Positions 48,891-60,223 of a stretch of 64,000 nt of DNA are shown in pieces. A program made the position numbers and the translations under genes. Below the pieces are notes generated by a model that did no database searches, was not told where the DNA came from, and worked only from the letters and a program-made list of their open reading frames with translations. Source of the DNA: Rhabdornis inornatus (Eukaryota > Chordata > Aves > Passeriformes > Rhabdornithidae); assembly GCA_013397075.1 (NCBI GenBank), contig VWZS01002237.1, forward strand, positions 248,001-312,000, given 5' to 3'. The number at the start of each line of letters is the position of its first letter. Positions within the stretch are counted from its first letter, which is position 1.

Positions 48891-51800
48891 TTTAGGGGAG
48901 CTAAATGGCCTTACTTGCTGTTTGGGGTAGAAAAGGCAAACTCGGCAGCAAGCATGCAGAGAGCAGCCCAGCTTTAACTACTGGTGTATCATGACCTTTC
49001 AGATCTGTGCACAGATATTGCACAGCCCATTGGGAAGGATAAAATGTTCTCCTTCTGCTGAAATATCTACTTTTAGCCCAGATAGGCCACTGGAAGCTTA
49101 TCTTAAACATTTACTTACTGGTGCAGGACTGATTATTTCCCATCTTAATGTGTAAATTAGATTATTTCAGGGAAAATAAAATTTATCTGTGGCAATATCA
49201 GTTGAGAAGCTTTGTTTTGAAACCTTTGCAGCCTCCTGGAGCCATTTGAACTTTGGGATGACAGAAGAAATAATATTTGATGAATTAAAAGGCACAGTGT
49301 GCATGATGGAATCAATGACACGGTAAAGGTGACTCCAACCAGATTTAGGTTTAGAAATAACCACATAGTCCCAGCTATGTACACCACAAAACCAAGCTTC
49401 CTGGCCTCTTTTAACCTCACACATAGACAGTCTGTGCTGGTGGGGAATCTAGCCATAAACCAGCCTCCTCTCTAAGTCCCATCTTAAAATTAGCCTAGCT
49501 TTCCTAGCACAAAACCTTTTTAGATGGTTTTCCTTTTACAAGGATAAGCAATGCACCTTCTTGTTCACTAGCAACTGGACAATAAACTGTGGCCACATAT
49601 TAGATTTGAACTTTTTCAGAGTAGCTTCCAGGATGGTTTTGGTGTTGGGCATGTTGATGAGACACTGGCAAAGTAAACTGTAATAGCAATGACACTGATG
49701 TAAAAGTGGTGCCTATGTAAATAAGTGAGTAGAATATGGGGCACTGAGTCACAAGTGTTTGGGGGGGGGAAAGTAACACAATCTGGATGAAATGTGTTAT
49801 TAAAGAGTATGTTTTAGATTTGGTTCTGTGGACACTTTATCCAAGAAGCTGCTGATTATCTTGTCCTACCAAAGTCCTGTCAGAACATACCTGGTCTTAG
49901 TCCAAGCCTTAATTCCAGCTAGTCAGAGAAGGCGTCTGTTCTAACAAGCCTGGCCCTGCAATCCATGCAATCCAGTAAAATCCTTATCTGAATATTCATC
50001 TTTAGCTGCTGGTGCAGCTAAAAATTCTTACCCATTTCTTACACACAGGTCACAGACTAGCTGGTGTAAATTTCTGCCATTTTTTAACTTTGAATATCTC
50101 ATTACCTGCTAAAGGTGTTCTTTTCAGACCATGCTCACTGTATATGCAAAGTAAAAAAGGTATTGCTAGTTTTATCAAAGTCTTAGCTAATCAATGAAGT
50201 ATTTTTAGCCCATTTACAATAACACTAGGACTTACAGTTCAAATTATAGTTAAAATAAAGGATATGCAAACTTTCTGGTAACACTCATTTCCCCAGTGTT
50301 ATTTTTAACCTTCCACTGCTTCTATGGATTCTAGGTTCAACAGCTGCAGTCAGGAATGGGCTGGTATAGTGAATCCTTTATCAGAAGGAGCTTGATGCTG
50401 ATATTGAAGGATTTTTTTTTCCTTCTTATTGTATAATCTGCTTGGAGTCAGTCTTATGTTAACAGACTCCTTCTCTGATGCACAAGCCAATGTTGGTGTG
50501 TTTTACCCAAGCTGGTTATGCCTTTGTTCTCTTTTTTGTCCTCAAGACTGTTTTTGCCCATCCTTCAAGGCTGTATTTGGGGAACTGACCACTTGAGTGT
50601 GGTTTATAATGCTGGGGCCTCACATATCATCCTGTGCCTCTGCTTTCAAGGCCTCTTTTATCATCCCATGCCACTACCCCTCTGTGCAGCATTTTATTGT
50701 AGGGTCAGAGACAGTTTGTTCTGATAGTACCTATAATGGTCATTCCTGCCTGTTAGTTACAAAAACACATGGAGCTGTTAAACCATGCAATAAAACAAAA
50801 ATTGTACAAAAGCAAAAGCAGAACAGGGTAATAGTCATTGGGTCATTAAATAATTGCTGTCACAGGCTAAACCAAATCTCTAGGCATGCCAAGACAAGTT
50901 CATATAAAGCCTGAGGGGTCCTGAGGCTCATGGTGCTGGCTTGGCATAAAGGCTGTGGTCTTGTACAAGAAATAGCAACATTCTTTTTATTGAGGCATAA
51001 AGATTCATGTTCTAAACCTTCATCTACAGTCTCTTCCAGTGTAAATTTTATAGTTAGTGCTGGAAAACTTGACTTCAACTCTGCTCGTAACCTGTGGGAC
51101 ACTGCCTGTCCTGACTGCAGCCCTAAGCTGGAGGCCTTTGTCACCCAAATCCCAAAGCCCTTCCCAGACCCACCACCTTCAAATCAATTCTCAGCTGTTC
51201 CTCATTTGGAACTCAGCCTTCACAGTCCTCAAGTAGCTAATGTAGTATCCAGGTAAAAGCTCTGCTGTTCTGCAGCTGGCAGTATAAAATTTATGCAGCA
51301 CTCCTGTCAGCCCAGGAACCCATCAGAGCTAACCAAAAGCAGAGCAATCAGTGCCTCAGCTGAGTCAGGGCAAACCTGATCCTCTTCATTAGCATACACT
51401 TCCAGGGCCCTGGCTGCACTCTAACCAGAGTTTCTGGGCTCAAACCTGACTCAGGCATGATGTCTCAGGCAAAGGATTGGCTCAAAGCAGACCCATTGGA
51501 TCACTTCCCAGACCTGTTTTTTGCTGCACAGGTGCAACTTAAAGTTTGCACATCCATGCACTCACGCACACACATCCAGGAAAGCCTGTCACATCACCTG
51601 GCATCCTGCTGAAGGCTGCTGGAATGTAGCTCCTGGAAAAGCTCCCAGCTCACTTGGGCTGCAGGTGAGCCTCCAGCCCATCTTTCCCTCCCACTGCCTC
51701 CTGTGTGCAGGTCTCAGAGTTGACAGTAGGGGGTATGACATGTCCAGGCATTGCCTGCCAGGCTTCCTTTTCCATCGTGGAATGACAGCTGCTAACCTCC

Positions 51801-53223
51801 CATGCTGTAGATTTCCAGCAAGCACGTAGGGTTGTGAAGCCTGGTCTCTAAGCAGCTAATGATAGTCTGAATGATAAATAGTAAATGCTAACCACAAAAA
51901 ACATTAATTGTTTCCCTGCATTTTAGGAAAGGAAAAGCTACTGAAAAGGTTCATCATACATAGTATCTTATCTGAGTCATAGTGTGAAATGTGGAACATC
52001 TATTATTAGGCCATTGATTTTTTTTTTTTCACCCATCAGGTAAATTTAAAAAGTTAAATAAAATATGGCTGTACAAGAAATGGCACACCTAGCTTGATTT
52101 CTAAAATAACTTAAATAACTGAAAAAGAAACTGAGGCTCAGGGTTTTAGTATTTGGTATACTCACAATGTCAAGCTCGGGACATTTCAACCCACAGGTGC
52201 CTAATTAAAGGAGCAAGAAAAATAACTATAACCGGAAAATGTCCTGTAAAATTAATCTCTGTGTTATAAATAAAGATGCACCAGAGGAAATCTGAGAATA
52301 GGTCTTAACTTCCTGTCTAATGAAAAATTGGCAATAATTGTATAGAAAGAATTTTAGCTTTCCTATTTCGGGCAGCAGTAAAGTAAAAAAAATATGACAG
52401 ACTGCTTTTGTTTATGAGCTTAAGCTGAAAGTCATTTTCAGCTGTGCTGCCACTTACAAGAGAAGGCACGTTCTTTATTCCACTCGTGGAAAACAGTTAT
52501 ATAAGAATGACCTGTATTAGATTAGATTTTCTGCTTTAGAGCAGTGCAAATTCAATATTCACCATCTACCTGAATTTAATTTATTATATGAATGGCTGCA
52601 ACACACAGAGTGAGAACCTTGATGTGCAGTGTCACCCAACCAGAGCACTCTTTCATCATGTATCCAGTATAATACCCTGGGTATATCAATTTGATTTTAA
52701 CTAGTTGCTGCCATCACAAAGCAGCTCTTTCATTTTATGTCAGAATTCCCTAGGCACACTAGACAAATTGGCTCACACAAAGCTGCTTCATGTGGATTTA
52801 ACCGGATCATTGTAGTACTGGCACCTCTATTTTTCCTGTGTATGAAACATATTCTCATTGAATTAGTTTCTTTTCTGCTCCTTATCTATAGCCACAATTT
52901 AGTATTTTGATTAGCCTAAATCTGTCTCTAAAATAGAGCAATATTCCCATAGCTATGCACATCTCTTTTCGTGAGATTTTGGCTCTTAAGTGGCTCAAAT
53001 AATCAATTTTCTTCCAAAACCCTCTGGTCTATCTAGTGCCCTAGACACCTGCTATTTTTACCCCCTGCAGTAAAAGACACCAATAAACATGACAGTATGT
53101 TAATTCATGTGATCATGTTCATAAAACAGCCCCGTGGAAGCCAAGAAGACGAAATAAATTTAAGTTGGACTGTCACCATCCATTGTAGAACAGGCTTCAA
53201 CAGCTGAGGCTGCTTTTGCTTAG

Positions 53224-53241
53224 AGCTCTAGCTCTAGCTCT
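53224..53241 (+). repeat. (AGCTCT)3 short tandem repeat
   Basis: Three exact copies of AGCTCT. Confidence 0.95.
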
Positions 53242-53816
53242 GGTGGGCTGTGTTAACCTAAATATTATGGTGGGATGAACATTGCTCAGGCACAATGAAT
53301 TATCCTTTGACTTCCTTTCAAATGCTTTCAAGTATACATAGCTTTTCTCATATTCTTGTTAGAAAATGAGTAATGCTTCCTGTTTTGAGACATCTAAACC
53401 TTTTTAAAATTCTTATTTCACATAAAGTGAAATAATTTTACATATTTCTATTACCGTAAATAAAAAGCTTATTTTTGCAAGTAAAATTCTCTTAAAACCA
53501 AGCATTTCTGATCAAAAGCAAACGTATTTCAGATTTAAAGATAGCTTCACTAGGATACATTTTTTAAAAGTTATGCATGACCAGCTTTTTTGGCATATCA
53601 GGGAGAGATGAAGCACCAAGGGCAAACAAGCAGGAACGCAGAAATTACATCCACTTAAAGCAAAGCACAAAGAAAGTTAACAGTTGCATATTCTATTCTG
53701 AATTAAGGGTCTTCAGTTTTCCTATGTTGTCTATACCAGGCAAAATAAGCATGATCATAAAAGAAGCGTGCTAACATAAGGCAGTATATCATTCGGTGGG
53801 TGTCAAAATTCAACAT

Positions 53817-53852
53817 TATATATCTATCTATATTTATATATATATTATATCT
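53817..53852 (+). repeat. TA/TATC-rich microsatellite
   Basis: Mixed TATA and TATC units, about 36 bases. Confidence 0.9.
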
Positions 53853-55499
53853 AAGACTTCCAGTATTTTGAACAAGAAGCTTTGCATTGAATGTTTTTAA
53901 TCTAGATGGTACTGCTTAGCTGCTGTCTGTGAGCACATTCTTCATATGCTTCGATGCAGTTCTACTGACAGGTCGATGTGTACTCTATCACCGGAACGAG
54001 ATGCTGCTCTAAGAAGGACACTTTATTTCTATTTCAAGATGCTTTCTGTCCCTGTAGATCTCTTTCCAGTACTGCATGATATTGATTAACTGCAAAGAAA
54101 GCATTCCATGTACATGTTTTTGTATTGTTGTATGGTCGTCAGCAGTCTCTGTGGTCTCTTTATCCCTGTTAGTTTTTCCAAAAGACTCAGCATCGAAACA
54201 GAAGTAAATCTACGTCCTTCAGTGTGACCCAGAGATAATAAGACAAACTTTTCCTCCTGTCTCCCTAAGGGAATAACGCTGGGGGGATATTGAATAGTGC
54301 TTACAACAGCTCTTTCTTCTTGCTGGTATTTATGGGTGTTCATTCCTGGTCATAATATGCAGCACAGTTGAGAATAAAAAAAATTATTCACAGAGTGGAA
54401 TGGATGAAATCTAGTAGCTTTTCCATAGTGCTGGGACAAATGTTCCATATTGACTGGGGAACCAGGGCATATTGAGTGAGCATCAGAAGTGATCAGTCTC
54501 CTGTCCTCAGCCAGCTGATGTGTGATGCACACCCGGAGCATCTCTGAACTTCCTATCCAAGACCAGGCAGAACAAGCAAAGTTAGAGACCTCTCTGCTTG
54601 ACAGACCTAGGCCATTGCCAAGGAGAATAGATTTGCTAGTTTAGGATGTGAGAAGGTGATTTAAATAGACACTGGTAATGAAGAATTGCCATACACCTTT
54701 TCTTTACTGTTCGACCAAAAAATGCAGATAAATATATGTGTGCTTGCCATCACTGGATGTGGACCACTAAATAAAGGACATGAACACTGAAGGCTTATAG
54801 ATCTAGATGGTGTCATTCCTTCTCTGAATCACAGAGACTCCATCACTGCACCATTTCTCTGCATTTGATTCATGCAGCAGGAAGTTTTTAACTTAGCATT
54901 CAGCAAGAGTGGGCATAGGAGGGATGTTTCAGCTCTAATGGGCTGAAAAATCATGCTGCTGCATCTAGTTCATGCTGGAATTTTTGCAATGGCAAATACT
55001 AAAATAATAATTCACGGCCATTTTCAACAATTTGTTCTTGGTGAACTGTATTTTTGTGGCTAGAAGTTGTTTCTTTTAGTTACTCCTAAGGTCTCCCAAT
55101 TTTGTTTTCAGAACTAAGATCAAAAATGTTTATACAAATAAAGTTAGCAATTTGGTATGTGAAAGTTTGCCTCAGTGTCTTTTGCTATTAGGTCACAACA
55201 AAGACATGAAGATGGAGAAAAAAGTATATTTGCAAGTATTAAAACACTGGATTTGGACTATTTGAGAAAACAGAGCCACTGTGAAGTGGCTGTGAAGCTC
55301 TTCCAGACTGATTACAAAAATTTTAAATACTTCTGGTAGTGCTTCTGAAAAGAATAGCAATATTTTGTCACTGCTGTAGTGATTTTCATCTGTATGCATG
55401 TTAAGCAATGAGTTCCCATTAAAATGAGATATCATCTTATTTCTGTCACGGAGAAAACTGAGGCCCAGGTCAAGTGTTCCCCACTCTCCTGCTCTGCCT

Positions 55500-55517
55500 C
55501 TCTGAGCTAGCTCAGAG
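55500..55517. repeat. 18-bp perfect palindrome
   Basis: CTCTGAGCTAGCTCAGAG is self-complementary with no spacer, in intron 10. Confidence 0.95.
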
Positions 55518-55918
55518 TGCTTGCAAAAGTCATCCTTCCTTAAGGATGTAGGTGTTGAAAAATCAATACTAGATTATGTTCTTTGCTATTAGCCTGAGCA
55601 GCTTTTTCTATTTCCCAGAACTTACTAATGTGCTGTTGTACAGAGGTCATCTTTCTGCCGAATCACTGAATAATCCAGCAAGGTGCAGGGCCGAGTTCCC
55701 TCTCCACAAGCACAGAGACAAAAGTAAAAGTCATTTCTAGGATACAGAGAAGGAGGCTTCATTCACTTTTGTCACCTCTACATCAAAAAGATAAGCAAAT
55801 TGGAGAATATTAAGTGAGGAGCAACAAAAGACATTCACAGACTGAGGAGACTGATGTAGGTTGTAAAATAAATAATGGCAAACATATTATTGGTGTTTCC
55901 TGAATAAAAGAAGACAGT

Positions 55919-55958
55919 GGGGTTTTTTTTGTTGTTTTGTGTTTTGGTTTGGTTTTCC
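55919..55958 (+). repeat. G/T-rich low-complexity tract
   Basis: GGGG then T8 then GTTGTTTTGTGTTTTGGTTT, almost free of A and C. Confidence 0.9.
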
Positions 55959-57025
55959 TTAAATGAATATTGCAATGGCCACTAGATGAGCTGGAAATAA
56001 ATTTCTGCAGATGTTGGTCTTTGTTATTCCATTTTAACTCAGGTTGTTTCAGCCAAGAACTAAAATCAAGGCACCACTCACTGACACAACTTATATATTT
56101 CATCAATACTAGATGACCAGAATTCAAGTGGAGTTATGGCTTTGTTGTATTGTTTAAAGTTGGGCCAAATTCCTTTTCTGTCATACTAGAAATAAATGTA
56201 TTAAAAATTATCTGTATAAATAAATATAAAAGTCTATCCACATAAAAGCCTATAAGAATTTAGAAGGTATACACTAAGAAGTTACAAGAATTGTTATAAA
56301 TTAAATAGTTTTGTTTAAGTTCATCATTCTCCCACATGCTTGAATAAAACTGTATTATGAATGGAGAGAACAAAGCTTCAAGGTTGGAACTTACATGCAT
56401 TGTTTATAGATGCTATTCACATAGTTGCCAACCTCGTGTGATTGAAATGACTCAAGGCACTGCCATCTCTTTTGTCCTTGTACTATCATTTTAGGTAGGA
56501 AAAAGCCAAATAGGCCACTTGTGTAGATTATGTAATTTTGTCCCAGTCATAAATAGGACAAACACAGGAGTCTCTTTTATACTCTTCACGATGACTTTTC
56601 CCTTCTGTGTCATTCTATCTGGGGAGCTTTCATTGCTCACAAGTGGGTTTTTTTTACTTTTTCCCCAAAATTGTAATGTTTATTCTTTGTGCCTGTTATA
56701 TTTGTGTAGAGTTACATTGGAATGAAACTCAGACCTCAGATACAACAGAGTATCAATACAAACAGTATTTTTATTATAAAAAATTATTTCCTTCCAGGCA
56801 CTCCACCATCCCGCATTACCAAAGGTTGCACTTCCTTGGTGTTTCTGCTTTTCTTGCAAGAAGGGCTTTAATCTCTGAAGCAGAATCAAACCTGTGGTGC
56901 CTAATGTGATGCTGCCAGCCAGATTCACCTGACTCCTCCTTCACCTTCCCTTTTGCTTTACCTGTCTTTGTGCACTTGCAGCATGGCTTGATGCCCCAAT
57001 GAGTGCCCTTTCTCTCTCTTTGCAG

Positions 57026-57143
57026 GGGTATGCAGTTGATGAACACGCAGCCATGCACGCTCGATGGGAAGAAGCATCTAGAGAAACAATCAAGAAGACA
57101 ACCAAGCCATGCCCCAACTGCAATATTCCAGTAGAAAAAAACG
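57026..57143 (+). CDS. PRKN: PRKN exon 11: REP element and start of RING2
   Basis: The exon is 118 bases (39 codons plus one base), the same length as human exon 11. It begins GYAVDEHAAMHARW and ends KTTKPCPNCNIPVEKN plus the first G of a split glycine codon. The Trp at 57065-57067 aligns with human Trp403 of the repressor (REP) helix, which docks on RING1 and blocks E2 binding in the inactive enzyme. KPCPNC supplies the first two RING2 zinc ligands (human C418, C421). The acceptor is TTTGCAG, ending at 57025. The 3' end is set by reading phase, since exon 12 needs one preceding base, and it forces a GC dinucleotide at the donor (57144-57145). Confidence 0.96.
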
Positions 57144-57149
57144 GCAAGT
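57144..57149 (+). other. PRKN: Non-canonical GC 5' splice site of PRKN intron 11
   Basis: After the last exon base G (57143) the intron reads GCAAGT instead of GTAAGT. Positions +3 to +6 (AAGT) and exon base -1 (G) match the strong consensus typical of GC-AG introns; -2 is C rather than the usual A. No GT within several bases keeps both the frame and the conserved 118-base exon length. Read-through would replace the catalytic RING2 with an unrelated tail. Confidence 0.85.
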
Positions 57150-58297
57150 TTATTAGACATCTTGTACTTACCTGTCTCTTAAAATTCATTTTACAGTATA
57201 AACATATGAATGTGCAGGTCTACATATGTATAATATTATTCCAAGAGGGGGAGAGCACAAAATGCTTGAATAATTCCCTGTGTCACCTTACCTAAATTAT
57301 CTTGAAAACACTCATTCTAAATCACTTCATTCTAAAACCACTAATTAAGCCTAACAAAATGTCCAGCTATTTTTTAGATAGGGGAAATGGGGCATTGGAT
57401 GTAGCATTCATATGATTGGATATCCAGCTAGACTTTCCATTGTCACTGGGAAAAACAGACATTTGTAGGGTAAAACTCATCTCATGAAGAAGCAGAACAT
57501 ATGTAGGCCAGAAAATCACACCTAAAAGTGGGGTGTGAAGAATTAATCCTGCTGTAGATGTCTACACAGTATACTGCTGATTTTGAGTGAGATTAATCCC
57601 AACCCAGCCACATGCCCATGGTAGAAGAGCAAGTTAGAGGAAGCAACATGAGTCCTGACAAACAGTTTGCATTAATCAGTACTTACCATGTAGGAAGATA
57701 ACTCATCTGCTGGCACTGGGATGTTTAGAATGAAGAACAGGAATGGTAAATAGACTGTACTTTATAGGTTAATACTGTTCCAAGACTTAATTGTATTTAT
57801 GTTAATTAATAAAAATATATTAACATGATTGCCTAAACATTATACAAATATTTAGAGGATGCTTCCCAGTTTTGTGGCATTCACATGGGACGCTGAAAAC
57901 GCCAAATAAGACACTATGAACTGCAAGGGGAGAACACTTTGAGCAGTGACACTGCAGAAATATTACTGGGGAAGAAATAGGACAAAATCCTGAAATCTGA
58001 GGTTTGATGAAGGAAAAGAAGGCAGTTGGCAGATGGAAAGTGGGAGACACCTTCAAGCACAAGAAGCAGAAGGAAAGAAAGCTTGAATTGAAGAGTGGGA
58101 AGGTGAGACAAGATTTGGCATAGCATAGAGAGCAAGGTGGGCAGCAGAAGAGAGATAACAGAGGGCTAGGTCGAAAAATTATTTACAGATTTGTAGAACA
58201 GACTGAAAAACAGAAGTTTTAATCTGAATAGAAATAGAAAAATTATAATGGTGACTATTTATATGCAAGAGTTTGTGCACAACCAAACAAAAACCCC

Positions 58298-58436
58298 TTC
58301 TGGTTAGGCTTGAAGGAGTGGTACCTTCTCTTAGACTCTGAGCACCCTACTTTAGTTGCCCTGCTTTGAGCAAGGTTTTGGATTGGATGATCTCTTAAGG
58401 GACCTTCCCACCTCAGTGATTCTGTCATTTTGCAAA
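58298..58436 (+). mobile_element. CR1 LINE 3' end
   Basis: 'CCCTGCTTTGAGCAAGG' followed by 'TTTTGGATTGGATGATCTC' and 'GGGACCTTCCCACCTCAGTG' and then 'ATTCTGTCATTTTG' is the classical avian CR1 3' UTR, ending in one and a half copies of its terminal octamer (ATTCTRTG). The copy is in the same direction as PRKN and only the last 140 bases or so are present, as usual for 5'-truncated CR1 insertions. Confidence 0.85.
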
Positions 58437-59888
58437 TAAAAGCATGAAGCTTAAAAAGTGCAGTGTTTGCCTTCCTCTTTGGTCATGGGTACTGCACATG
58501 CCAGCTTCTAGGCTGCCATTTGTAAACTTAAAGAAGCATTTCAGAGCTGCCAAAGTACAGCTGCTGTCAAGAGACTGACGACTGTATCCTGAGGTCTGCC
58601 AGCAGTCCTCATCTGGGAGTAGTACACTAATTCCACACAGGAGAAAAATCCTGTTTTCCTTCCCCAAATATTCTGTGCACAGTGTCTTTTACAAGGGGCA
58701 GGGACAAAATTGAATATTTCTGGATGCCAATAACTTCCCTGTAACAGCTGAAGTGAAAGAGAGAAGCACTTTCCCACAGCTCAGCCCCCAGTATGAGTGA
58801 ATTTAAACACACATCCATGTCTCTCAGAGGGCTGCTGTACTCACAGAGCTGTAGGTCCCATTGCTTGAGGCACTCTCCGCTGCTGGTCTCAGCTGCCATG
58901 TAGCAGAGAATAACATGGTTTATGTAGCTCAGCAGGGAGGGAACACGTTTTACAGAGGACACCTATTGGACTTGGGTCCTGCACCAGGACTGAGATGAGT
59001 TTTACCCAGTGATGGCTTAATCTCTCTGCAAGAGAGGACTGGATCTAAACCTTAAATAAACCGTAACATGGAGGCTGGCCATTTGTATGTTTACATTTAA
59101 ATAAGATAAAAATCTTTCTGTCACTTTGCATTTCTTAGACAAAGATATAAACTGACAAATAGACCTTGCTATCACAAGTGGTTTTCTTTCTCTGTCAGGT
59201 GAAGCAGACAGGCCTGTTTCAACAAACCAATTCTTGTTTGTTTTTGCCATCTGAGAAACATTCTGGAGTGGCATTTTTAAAAATGTGCTGTAAGGGTAGC
59301 AGCTCATACAGTAGGGAACACACACTTTGTGTACCTCCCATCACCATTTGGAGTCCAACCAAGGTGACATTTCAGCATTTCTTCATAGCACATGCTCTTC
59401 TCTCTGAATTATACAGGAGATCTCTTTGTGTGGTAAGCAACATAATTTCAATTTGAAGGGTATTTCTGTAATGACCTTTGACAATGTTAATGCTTTGTAT
59501 ATTATAAACTAAACTTTTGATCAAGGTTGTGAGCAGAGAAATTAAAGCTGCTGTCATGGTATGGAGAAGAAAGAAACCCAACATGCAAAAAACATTGATG
59601 TGATCAAAAGGCTGTTTCAGATACTAAAAAGGTCAAATCAACTTAAATTGTTAATGTCATTTTTGTGTAATCAGCAGTCAGCCACCAAAGTCTGTATCTC
59701 CTGATTCACCAACTTGGAAATCTTTGAATCCAAGTTCAAAAAAGAATTTAATTTTGTTTATCTTCTGTCTCACAGCTGGACTAGCATAGAAGAACCTTGA
59801 GGAGGTACCTTCAGGACTGCTTTGAGAGGCCACAGACTATAATCTCTTTTCCCTATCTCGAGCATTTTTTAATTTCCTCTTACCTAGA

Positions 59889-59912
59889 AAAGCACATTAA
59901 ATAATGTGCTTT
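59889..59912. repeat. Short hairpin, 10-bp arms, 4-base loop
   Basis: AAAGCACATT and AATGTGCTTT flank the loop AAAT, about 200 bases upstream of exon 12. Confidence 0.9.
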
Positions 59913-60113
59913 AATAACAAAATAAGAGAGGAGCAGCAGGTTTTAGAAAGCCCAGGGAAATAATATTATTCTGGTTTGTACTTTTCCTTTATTAAATAAT
60001 TTACTTAGTTGGTAAATTAATCTCTAAGAAAGTTGATTTTAATGCTCTTAATTGTTGATTAACATCTCTAAGTGTTTTCCAAGTACCAAAGCCATTCTGT
60101 TGCTGTTTTGCAG

Positions 60114-60223
60114 GTGGCTGCATGCACATGAAATGTCCTCGCCCTCAGTGCAGATTTGAGTGGTGCTGGAACTGTGGCCTGGAGTGGAACAGAACCTGCA
60201 TGGGAGATCACTGGTTTGAGTAG
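60114..60223 (+). CDS. PRKN: PRKN exon 12 coding part: catalytic RING2 core and stop codon
   Basis: The coding part completes the split Gly codon and then reads GCMHMKCPRPQCRFEWCWNC, followed by GLEWNRTCMGDHWFE and TAG (60221-60223). The Cys codon at 60119-60121 is the catalytic cysteine (human C431) that carries the ubiquitin thioester. The His two residues on (H433) and the Glu before WCWNC (E444) complete the catalytic group. The remaining RING2 zinc ligands (human C436, C441, C446, C449, C457, H461) are all present. Human C451, not a zinc ligand, is Leu here. The protein ends WFE, one residue shorter than human WFDV, so the terminal hydrophobic residue is missing. Confidence 0.97.

Larger units (their letters stand above)
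45215..57025 (+). other. PRKN: PRKN intron 10
   Basis: The intron is 11,811 bases with canonical GT (GTACAG) and AG (CTCTCTTTGCAG) ends. It contains a 20-bp palindrome near its start (45316-45335), a CpG-rich patch with a CTCF-like core (about 47.3-47.6 kb), a purine-biased GC-rich tract (about 48.1-48.9 kb) and a GC-enriched stretch at about 51.1-51.85 kb that I cannot assign. Small AT microsatellites and an 18-bp palindrome (55500-55517) complete the list. The open frames on either strand do not resemble any protein I know. Confidence 0.93.
57144..60113 (+). other. PRKN: PRKN intron 11
   Basis: The intron is 2,970 bases and is of the GC-AG type, with acceptor TGCTGTTTTGCAG ending at 60113. 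It holds a purine-biased segment at about 57.95-58.17 kb, a CR1 LINE 3' end at about 58.30-58.43 kb, and a small perfect hairpin (59889-59912). No further coding signal was seen. Confidence 0.93.

Noticed and set aside
56816..57189. Minus-strand frames covering exon 11
   Set aside because: They are antisense shadows of the PRKN exon on the other strand.
57144..57295. Continuation of the exon 11 frame to a stop at 57295
   Set aside because: This is intron read-through. The true continuation is exon 12, shown by phase and by the conserved RING2 sequence.
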